Positions 58,001-64,000 of a DNA stretch of 64,000 nt are shown piece by piece. The position numbers and the translations under genes were made by a program. Source of the stretch: Pseudomonadota bacterium (lineage in GTDB: Bacteria > Pseudomonadota > Gammaproteobacteria > Burkholderiales > Burkholderiaceae_C); NCBI GenBank assembly GCA_020161215.1, contig JAIUOM010000006.1, positions 1 through 64,000 of the forward strand, in the 5' to 3' direction. Each line of letters starts with the position of its first letter. The first letter of the stretch is position 1. The notes below the pieces were generated by a model that was given only the letters and a program-made list of their open reading frames with translations, had not been told where the DNA came from and did not search any database.

Positions 58001-58076
58001 CCGTGCCACGTTCGGGTCTCCCACCCGCTGGCAATCGCCACGCTACGCGCAGCTCGTCGTCACCTGGAACTTCTGA
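55008..58076 (+). CDS. Oar-like TonB-dependent receptor, 1022 aa
   Basis: The signal peptide is followed by a carboxypeptidase-regulatory-like Ig fold (residues about 45-105, with DGSYRLTQLPVGDYTLQV). A plug domain (REEISRLPVPQSLSSVALLA; NGLNVTDFY) and a large beta barrel ending in LVVTWNF follow. This Oar-type layout is common in Xanthomonadaceae. The location, divergent from the murein-peptide cluster, suggests uptake of peptide or wall fragments, but the substrate is not shown. Confidence 0.9.
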   Translation: MKASHQTFRRAALCIALGACFAATTPVVFAQSASGAVAGRASAGDQVTVTNEATGASRTATVGSDGSYRLTQLPVGDYTLQVSRAGTALGEAVPVNVQLGGTTTVNLGSEGGVVNLNAVQVVGSRVVNRVDVRSTESATNVTREEISRLPVPQSLSSVALLAPGVISGNASFGGISFGGSSVAENSIFVNGLNVTDFYRRQSFSSTPFGFYDEFQVKTGGYSVEFGRSTGGVINAVTRRGSNEFRGGMEVTFEPNAWKARAGDYYYPDGSVTSLSSRDTRSFTKANVWASGPLVKDRLFLFAMYERRDNNFNSVTGSGSLWNTGGSDNGFWGAKMDWQITDDHLLELLAFSDEDESSSDTYAYEWATGTRGGYTGKSTSKSGGKNGSVTYTGHFGENFSVKAMYGVNQTQAIAYSSADELCSQVIIGTTYNATYTAMGRPPVSCHPSTSTSVVDHHDERKVGRLDFEWELGNHQLRFGLDREDMNTDRTTFYPGPTGMRYTVTSQNPGDSVGNVGGVVPPGVNAVITGRRRADGGVFDTKANAYYIEDIWNVTPNFLLNLGVRLDSFDYMDATGKPFVEQENLVAPRIGFSWDMKGDGSTKVFGNLGRYYLPIASIVNYTFAGGLTDEYTYYALDGWRQATNPITGASYMEPIIGAQIGAVDDLMNVVVNDTRQTVDKDLDAVYQDEAILGFQTMINQAWSWGVNATYRRMTNAVDDIRINQTPCGPVWTTGNPGTPTGNIFVIGNPGKPLTIWGSSDGPPNQIRCAQDGWITIDTSTEGYRMIGSNNIIGYYEPKRTYKAIEFQIDRAWDGKWAFNASYLWSKSEGNHEGPVNSDTGYADTGMVQHWDHPANNQRYGYLFNDHRHQIKLRGSYTLNDMWSFGATFTALSGGPITAFGVTWPNENFAVASFTNTGSGGGTGWLCVANCSGAWQDRQYEWSPRGAFGRMPWTYNLGANVTWTLPVEGVDLKARFSVFNLLNEQEAINVSARYEGQPGVRRATFGSPTRWQSPRYAQLVVTWNF

Positions 58077-58274
58077 CGGCGGCGGGCTGACGCCTCCGGG
58101 CGTTGGCCGATTCGCGGGCCGCGGAATCGACGCCGCGGGCCGCGTTCGATCCCGGCGCAGGTGTTGCTGCATCAGTGCGCGTGGCCGCGCCGGCGGCCGG
58201 CCTGCGTGCACGTCCGGTATCTTGATCGCCATGCCCTCATGCGCTGGCCGGCTACAGGCCGTGGAGAATCCCCG

Positions 58275-59885
58275 ATGCGCTTCCTCGCGACCTGCCTGCT
58301 CCTGTCCGCCAGCGTCTGCGTGGCCGCCGCGGACGCGCCACGCGTGGCCCACGTCCGCCCGGTCGACACCCGCGCCTTCGATGCGGCGTTCGACGATGCC
58401 ATGGCGCGCTATCGGCTGCCGGGGTTGGCGGTGGGCGTGGTGGTCGACGGCCAGGTGGTGTATGCACGCACCGCCGGAGAGCGCGCCGCCGGTTCCGGCG
58501 AAGCCATCGACCGGGCGACCCTGTTCAAGATCGCTTCCAACAGCAAGGCGATGACCGGTGCGCTGCTGGCGCGGCTGGTCGACCAGGGCAAGCTGTCGTG
58601 GACCGATCCGGTGGTCAAGCACCTGCCGGACTTCCGCATGTTCGACGACTGGGTGACGCGCGAGATGCAGGTGCGCGACCTGCTGATCCACAACAGCGGC
58701 CTCGGTGCCGGCGCGGGCGACCTGATGCTGTGGCCCGAGCCCAACCTGTTCGAGCGCCGGGACGTCATCCACGGCCTGCGCTACCTCAAGCCCGCCTACA
58801 GCTTCCGCTCGCGCTACGCCTACGACAACACGCTGTACATCGTTGCCGGCGAGGTCGCCGCGGCGGCGGGCGGCGCGCCGTATGACGCACTGGTGCGGCG
58901 CGAGGTGTTCGCGCCGCTGGGGCTGTCGCGCTGCCAGGTGGGTGCGTGGCGCCGCGACGACGTCGGCAACGTGGCGCAGCCGCACCGCCTCGACGGCGAG
59001 CGCCAGGTCGTGGTCCGCGAGGACGGCGAGGAGGTCCCCGACGTGCCGATGATGGCCGCGGGCGGCATCCGCTGCAGCCTCGACGACATGCTGGCCTGGG
59101 CGGCGATGTGGCTGCAGCCCGAACGCGTCGGCGTCGATGCCGAAGGCAGGCCCTGGCTGTCGGCTGCGCAGCGCGGGGAAGTGTGGAAGACGCACATGCC
59201 CATGCCGCTGTCGCAACGCATGCGCGCCTGGGATGGCAGCCATTTCTCGGCCTACGGCTACGGCTGGCGGCTGGCCGATGTCGACGGCACCTGGAAGGTG
59301 TCGCACACCGGCACGCTGTCGGGCATGTATTCCGCGCTGGTGCTGTTGCCGGAGAAACACGTGGGCATCGTGTTCCTGACCAACGGCAACGCGGACGAGG
59401 CGCGCACCGTGCTCACCCAGGTACTGACCAAGCGGTTCACCGATCCGGGGAACGACCGAAACACCGTCGCCTACTACGCCGGACTGCTGGCGGCCGATCG
59501 CGCAGGGGGTTCGCCGGTGTCAGGAAACGTTTCGGCCGACAAGGCGCCGCCGCGCCGGCTGGCCACGGCCGACGACCCGCAGCTGCGTGCCGGCCACTAC
59601 CTCGATCCCTGGTTCGGCGAGGCGAGCATCTGCGTCGACGCGGGTGTCGTGCGCTTCCGTGCCGGGAAGTCGCCCAAGCTCACCGGCACGGTGTACCGCG
59701 CCGGCGATCGCCTGCTGGTGGCCTGGGACGATGCGGACGTCGACGTCGACGCGGTGCTGACGTTCGCGGCACCCGACCGCGGGCCGCCGACGCTGGCGAT
59801 GGCCAAGCTCGATCCCGATGCGGACTTCAGCTACGACTACGAAGACCTCGCCTTCGTGCGCACCGGCGACTGCACGGCGCGCTGA
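58275..59885 (+). CDS. Serine hydrolase, beta-lactamase/class C family, 536 aa
   Basis: A signal peptide ends near VCVAAA. The catalytic SxxK is FKIASNSK (Ser88, Lys91); YAYDN supplies the Tyr-x-Asn motif and SHTGTLSG the H-x-G motif. The C-terminal about 120 residues form an extra domain as in DUF3471-bearing members. Probably a periplasmic peptidase or esterase; its place beside the peptide-recycling genes suggests a D-amino-acid peptide substrate. The ATG at 58275 is chosen for the signal peptide. Confidence 0.85.
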   Translation: MRFLATCLLLSASVCVAAADAPRVAHVRPVDTRAFDAAFDDAMARYRLPGLAVGVVVDGQVVYARTAGERAAGSGEAIDRATLFKIASNSKAMTGALLARLVDQGKLSWTDPVVKHLPDFRMFDDWVTREMQVRDLLIHNSGLGAGAGDLMLWPEPNLFERRDVIHGLRYLKPAYSFRSRYAYDNTLYIVAGEVAAAAGGAPYDALVRREVFAPLGLSRCQVGAWRRDDVGNVAQPHRLDGERQVVVREDGEEVPDVPMMAAGGIRCSLDDMLAWAAMWLQPERVGVDAEGRPWLSAAQRGEVWKTHMPMPLSQRMRAWDGSHFSAYGYGWRLADVDGTWKVSHTGTLSGMYSALVLLPEKHVGIVFLTNGNADEARTVLTQVLTKRFTDPGNDRNTVAYYAGLLAADRAGGSPVSGNVSADKAPPRRLATADDPQLRAGHYLDPWFGEASICVDAGVVRFRAGKSPKLTGTVYRAGDRLLVAWDDADVDVDAVLTFAAPDRGPPTLAMAKLDPDADFSYDYEDLAFVRTGDCTAR

Positions 59886-59941
59886 GGGCACCCCGGCTGC
59901 GCTCGCTGTCCTGCGTCCGCCGCAGCGCGCGGCGGCGGGGC

Positions 59942-60115
59942 TCAGCCGATCTTCTTGAAGGTGTTGGTGTTGCCGAGCCGCTCGATCTTGCCGCCCGACT
60001 TGCGGAACGCCGCCAGGTCGTCCTCGATCTGCTCGCGGGTGAGGTGGGCTGCCGGCTGCTTGCCCGACTTGCCCGACTTGCGAAGGACGGTGTTGCTGTT
60101 CTTGCTGGGAGCCAT
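59942..60115 (-). CDS. Small basic protein, 57 aa
   Basis: Reads MAPSKNSNTVLRKSGKSGKQ, then a helix (HLTREQIEDDLAAFRKSGGK) and a basic end (NTNTFKKIG), with ATG at 60115 and TGA at 59942. The basic disordered N-terminus plus short helical C-terminus recalls small RNA-polymerase- or nucleic-acid-binding regulators such as SutA, but that likeness is weak. Confidence 0.65.
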   Translation of the reverse strand: MAPSKNSNTVLRKSGKSGKQPAAHLTREQIEDDLAAFRKSGGKIERLGNTNTFKKIG

Positions 60116-60715
60116 CAGGAATGTGTCTGTTGCGAATGGTCGCGCAATGGTAGGCGGTGCGCTGTAAGAAAGCGTTGACGCGGGCTCGGGCGGACCCCGC
60201 GGGGGCGTGCGCGAAGCCGAATGAGTCCCATACGAATCAGCGTGTTACGGGAGTGAGGCGCCGTCGGGTGCGTCAGTGGCGTGGCCGGGAGGCGGCGCGG
60301 CGCGGGGCGGTCGTGGGGCTCGATCACGCGGGCATCACGACGCCAGGACGGGCGGCAACCGCGCAGGGTGTTGGCGACGGCCGGGTGTGGCTGCGCGCGG
60401 TGTGCACGGGCATGCGGGATGCGCGGGGCGCGTGCATAACCCTCGTTCGCGACCTGCGGAGGCACGATAACGTGGCGCGTTTTGTTGTGCTGCAGCATGA
60501 TTCCCGCCATGACGTTTGCTGCATACGCAGGCGTCCGGAAAGTGTGTTAGGTTTTCGTTCGATCCACCGACAACGCCAGCGCAGCGCCCCGGCCAGTCCC
60601 CCCACACGGGCCGGTTCGACCGCACAGGCCGTCGCCCGCAGTTCGTGCCGGCGGCGTCCAGGCGATCCGCCACTTCCGCTTTTTGCCCACACTTCAACCT
60701 GGTTAGGGGGACACC
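60116..60715. other. 600-base gene-free region
   Basis: Nothing convincing is coded here. It separates the divergent small-protein gene and the TonB receptor gene and should hold the receptor's promoter. No Fur-type box is obvious by eye. Confidence 0.5.
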
Positions 60716-63340
60716 ATGGCGTCGAGCCATCCGAAGCGCAGCATCCTTGCCACCGCCGTGTTCGCGGCGCTCGTGACCACTTCCGTGCCTGCGCTCGCGC
60801 AGGACGCACCCGCAGGCGAGGACGAGCCGCGGACCCTGGCGACCATGGTGGTCACGGCGCAGAAGCGCGAGGAAGCCGCACAGGATGTGCCGATTTCGGT
60901 GACGGCGCTGGACGAACAGATCCTCCGCGACACCGGCGTTCGCGACATCAAGGACATGCAGATCCTGGTGCCTGGCCTCACCGTCACCAGCACCCAGAAC
61001 GAAGCGATCACCACCGCGCGCATCCGCGGCATCGGCACCGTGGGCGACAACGTCGGCCTCGAATCATCCGTCGGCGTGGTCATCGATGGCGTCTACCGGC
61101 CGCGCAACAGCGTCGGTTTCGGCGACCTCGGCCAGCTCGAGCGCATCGAGGTGCTGAAGGGCCCCCAGGGCACGGTGTTCGGCAAGAACACCTCCGCGGG
61201 CGTGATCAACGTCGTCACCCGTCGACCGAGCTATACGCAGAGCGCCGAGGCCGAGATCACCGCCGGCAACTACGGCGCGCTCGGCGTGTCGGGCAGCTAC
61301 AACGACGCGCTCGGCGAGAACGCCGCGTTCAGCGTGTACGCGGCCAAGCGCAAGCGCGACGGCTGGATGGACGTGGAGACCGGCGCCGGCCCGCGCACCG
61401 AGGACAAGGACTACGACCAGAACTTCCACACCCTGCGCGGCAAGCTGCTGCTGGAGCCAAGCGAGAAGCTCGAGATCCTGCTGTCGGCCGATTACACCAG
61501 CCGCGAGGAAAACTGCTGCACGGCCGTGCAGACCGTGCTGGGCACCAGCTCGCGCATCATCAACAGCCTGCCCGGCGGCCCGCACATGCCGGTGGCGAGT
61601 TCCTTCCCGTCGCAGGCCGATCCGTTCGCGCGCGTGGCCTACAGCAACCGCAGCACCGCGCAGGACATCAAGGACAAGGGCGTGTCGGCGGAGGTCAACT
61701 GGGATACGCCCTGGTTCGGCGGCGCCACCCTGACCTCGATCACCGCGTCGCGCGAGTGGCAGGTCATCAACGGCCTGGATTTCGACTTCACCACCGCCGA
61801 CCTGATCTACCGCAACGCCGACGAGGACGAATCGTTCACCGGGTTCGAGACCTTCAGCCAGGAGTTCCGCCTGACCGGCTCGACCGAGCGCCTGGACTGG
61901 ATGTTCGGCCTGTTCTATTCCGATGAAGACCTGTCGCGGACCGAGTCCTACCGGGTCGGCACCGACTACGAGCGCTACCTGTCCAAGGGCCTGCTGGCGC
62001 TGATCAACCCGGCGCTGGAGTTCCACCCGACCGCGCAGACCTTCCTCGCCGACGCCACCGGGCGCGCGGCAGGCACCGTGTTCACCGGCCTCGGCGCGCT
62101 CGACCACTACAAGCAGAACGCGAAGAGCCTGGCGTTGTTCACCAACAACACCTGGCATGCCACCGACGCGCTCGACGTCACCGTGGGCCTGCGCTACACC
62201 CGCGAAGAGAAGGACCTGCACTCGAACTACACCAATCCCAACGGTGGCCTGGGCTGCGCGTCGTACTTCGGCCCGACCGGGATCAGCCCGGCGGCGATCG
62301 GCCGCATCGCGACGGCGCTGACCGCGCGCGGCGTGCCGTTCGCGGCGCTGCCGGCGGCCACGCAGCAGGCGATCATCGGCCAGGTGGTGAGCTACAGCTG
62401 CCTGCCGTGGGCCAACGTGCTGCACAACGGCCGCAGCTACGACCAGTCGCTGGACGAGAAGGAATGGTCGGGCACGCTGAAGGCCGCGTATCGCTGGAAC
62501 GAGCACGTGATGACCTACGCCTCGGCCGCGCGCGGCTACAAGGGCGGCGGCTTCAACCTCGACCGCACGCAGGCGGCCCTGCCGACCAATCCGCTGCCGA
62601 TCAACCCGACCACGGCCGACACGTCGTTCCCGGGCGAGTTCGTCGACAGCTACGAGCTCGGCGCCAAGACCACCTGGGCTGGCGGCACCCTGCTGCTGAA
62701 CGCCACCGCGTTCCACCAGAAGTACGAGGACTTCCAGCTCAACAGCTTCCTCGGCACCAGCTTCGTGGTGCGCTCGATCCCGAAGGTGACCTCGCAGGGC
62801 GTCGACGCCGAGATCCTGTGGCAACCGCGCGCCGCGCCGGGCCTGATGCTGCAGGGCGGCCTGATGTACGCCAAGACCGAATTCGGCAGCGACATCCCGG
62901 GTGCCGATTTCGTCGAGCGCACGCCGTTGAGCACGTCGGGCGCGCTGTACAAGCTGCCCGGCGCGACGATGCCGTTCGCGCCCAAGTGGTCCGGCTCGCT
63001 GTCGGCGACCTACGACTGGGATTTCTCCAGCAACCTGGTGGGCCGCTTCAACATCGGCGCCAAGTACATGGGCGAGTACAACACCGGCTCCGACCTCGAC
63101 GTCGAGAAGCACCAGAAGGCGTACACGGTGGTCAACGCGCGCTTCGGCGTCGGCCGCGCCGACAACCGCTGGATGCTGGAGTTCTGGGGCACCAACGTGA
63201 CCGACGCCGAGTACGTGCAGGTCGGCTTCGACGGCCCGCTGCAGGCGCTGTTCCCGGATCCGGGCAATCCGTTCAACACCTTCAACGCCTTCCCCGCGGC
63301 ACCGCGGATGTACGGCGTGACCCTGCGCGTGCGCTACTGA
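60716..63340 (+). CDS. TonB-dependent receptor, 874 aa
   Basis: A signal peptide (ALVTTSVPALAQ) is followed by a TonB-box-like segment (LATMVVTAQKREEAAQDVPI). A plug with VPGLTVTSTQNEAITTARIR and FGKNTSAGVINVVTRRP, and a beta barrel ending YGVTLRVRY, follow. The type with 'QDVPISVTALDE' is widespread in alphaproteobacteria and Xanthomonadaceae for ferric chelates or small organic molecules. The ATG at 60716 follows GGGGGA. Substrate unknown. Confidence 0.9.
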   Translation: MASSHPKRSILATAVFAALVTTSVPALAQDAPAGEDEPRTLATMVVTAQKREEAAQDVPISVTALDEQILRDTGVRDIKDMQILVPGLTVTSTQNEAITTARIRGIGTVGDNVGLESSVGVVIDGVYRPRNSVGFGDLGQLERIEVLKGPQGTVFGKNTSAGVINVVTRRPSYTQSAEAEITAGNYGALGVSGSYNDALGENAAFSVYAAKRKRDGWMDVETGAGPRTEDKDYDQNFHTLRGKLLLEPSEKLEILLSADYTSREENCCTAVQTVLGTSSRIINSLPGGPHMPVASSFPSQADPFARVAYSNRSTAQDIKDKGVSAEVNWDTPWFGGATLTSITASREWQVINGLDFDFTTADLIYRNADEDESFTGFETFSQEFRLTGSTERLDWMFGLFYSDEDLSRTESYRVGTDYERYLSKGLLALINPALEFHPTAQTFLADATGRAAGTVFTGLGALDHYKQNAKSLALFTNNTWHATDALDVTVGLRYTREEKDLHSNYTNPNGGLGCASYFGPTGISPAAIGRIATALTARGVPFAALPAATQQAIIGQVVSYSCLPWANVLHNGRSYDQSLDEKEWSGTLKAAYRWNEHVMTYASAARGYKGGGFNLDRTQAALPTNPLPINPTTADTSFPGEFVDSYELGAKTTWAGGTLLLNATAFHQKYEDFQLNSFLGTSFVVRSIPKVTSQGVDAEILWQPRAAPGLMLQGGLMYAKTEFGSDIPGADFVERTPLSTSGALYKLPGATMPFAPKWSGSLSATYDWDFSSNLVGRFNIGAKYMGEYNTGSDLDVEKHQKAYTVVNARFGVGRADNRWMLEFWGTNVTDAEYVQVGFDGPLQALFPDPGNPFNTFNAFPAAPRMYGVTLRVRY

Positions 63341-63361
63341 CCGCAGGCGGGTGACCACCCG

Positions 63362-63394
63362 GCCCGCGCATCCCACCGGATGCGCGGGCTTTTT
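63362..63394 (+). terminator. Rho-independent terminator
   Basis: GCCCGCGCATCC-CACC-GGATGCGCGGGC followed by five T after the TonB receptor gene. Confidence 0.9.
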
Positions 63395-63483
63395 ACTGGC
63401 TCCGCAACCGCGGGCGCGGACACGACAGCCCGCGTGGATTCGGGTACAACGGGCGCTCCCCCGTTGCCCGCCCCACGTGCGCC

Positions 63484-63996
63484 ATGACCACGACCGCTCC
63501 CGGAGACGACGACCTGCAGCGCCTCGCCATCGACCTCGGCGAGCGGCTGCGCGCGGGCCGGCAGCGGCTGGTGACCGCCGAAAGCTGCACCGGCGGCTGG
63601 ATCGCCAAGACCGTCACCGACATCGCCGGCTCGTCGGACTGGTTCGACTGCGGCATGGTGGTCTACAGCTACGAGGCCAAGCAGGCCATGCTGGGCGTGC
63701 ATCCGCAGACGCTGGAGACGCACGGCGCGGTGAGCCGCGAGACGGCGATCGAAATGGTCTCCGGCGCGCTGGTGCATTCGGGCGCGGGCATCGCGGTGGC
63801 GGTCACCGGGATCGCGGGCCCCGGCGGCGGCAGCGAGGGCAAGCCGGTCGGCACGGTGTGGGTGGCGTGGAAGCGTCGTGGCGGCTACGCCAAGGCCGAG
63901 GTGTTCCATTTCGACGGTGACCGCGAAGCCATCCGGCGCCAGACCGTGGCCGTGGCCCTGCGCGGCCTGGGCGCCCAGCTCGACGCCATGGCGTGA
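63484..63996 (+). CDS. pncC: CinA C-terminal-type amidase (PncC), 170 aa
   Basis: The sequence has the whole family pattern: LVTAESCTGGWIAKTVTDIA with the catalytic Ser, VVYSYEAKQAMLGV, and VAVTGIAGPGGGSEGKPVGT. It deamidates nicotinamide mononucleotide in NAD recycling. The protein is the stand-alone CinA C-terminal domain of the usual length. In related genomes this gene precedes lexA-recA; the window ends too early to tell. Confidence 0.92.
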   Translation: MTTTAPGDDDLQRLAIDLGERLRAGRQRLVTAESCTGGWIAKTVTDIAGSSDWFDCGMVVYSYEAKQAMLGVHPQTLETHGAVSRETAIEMVSGALVHSGAGIAVAVTGIAGPGGGSEGKPVGTVWVAWKRRGGYAKAEVFHFDGDREAIRRQTVAVALRGLGAQLDAMA

Positions 63997-64000
63997 GTTG

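Noticed and set aside
61064..63376. 770-aa minus-strand frame opposite the TonB receptor
   Set aside because: Shadow of the receptor gene; no signal peptide, domains or ribosome site.

Overview
The window joins two kinds of DNA. Positions 1 to about 47,100 are part of a conjugative or mobilizable element: ParA, a MobF relaxase-helicase, a TraD-type coupling protein, a second large membrane ATPase, a PilV-like pilin, a tRNA, many small orphan genes and several nuclease modules. Positions about 47,440 to 64,000 are ordinary chromosome of a high-GC gammaproteobacterium. Two TonB-dependent receptors, a murein-peptide gene cluster and the overall gene style suggest Xanthomonadaceae/Lysobacteraceae (Lysobacter or Luteimonas type); this assignment is inference from content. 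The element is visibly less GC-rich than the chromosome. No integrase, replication initiator or VirB-type secretion channel genes are seen, so they must lie left of the window or be supplied in trans.

Layout of the element. 0-9.6 kb: an SRAP-domain protein, an H-NS-like protein with a lysine-rich tail, an ankyrin protein, and a minus-strand, translationally coupled trio (HelD-like helicase, HNH nuclease, GIY-YIG nuclease) that looks like a defence-type operon. 9.6-17.5 kb: a periplasmic ClpP-fold lipoprotein, small membrane-protein operons, and an HNH gene followed by a CoiA-like nuclease. 17.5-24.4 kb: small orphan genes, a PD-(D/E)XK + HEPN-like pair, and the pilin. 24.4-29.4 kb: ParA and its partner, small genes, and a protein with a degenerate HNH domain. 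29.4-30.1 kb: a gene-free region with three inverted repeats and a thrice-repeated 12-mer, the best oriT candidate. 30.1-42.9 kb: the transfer block (RHH protein, envelope proteins, 1000-aa ATPase, small membrane proteins, tRNA-Tyr, ankyrin protein, TraD, TraI). 42.8-47.1 kb: a membrane-anchored GIY-YIG protein, an ankyrin protein, a YadA-like adhesin and an M15 peptidase.

The strongest hidden structure is regulatory. From 11.6 to 46.3 kb, about seventeen transcription units share a core promoter with a -35 box of the TTGCGC/TTGCCA/TTGACA/TGGACA type, an exactly 16-nt spacer and usually a TA-starting -10 box. Most sit 27-53 nt before a start codon. Four carry TTTAGTC beginning exactly 29 nt upstream of the -35, where a class I activator would bind. 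Five carry a GAGTRG-N6-CYACTC type inverted repeat near the transcription start. This implies one element-wide regulon with an activator and a repressor.

The chromosomal part holds an FMN-binding glutamate synthase-family protein, a dicarboxylate symporter, an L,D-transpeptidase, an RpiR regulator, a dipeptide epimerase, an NlpC/P60 hydrolase, an Oar-like TonB receptor and a serine hydrolase. The middle of this set looks like recycling of cell-wall peptides. A small unannotated basic protein, a second TonB receptor and a CinA/PncC amidase follow.
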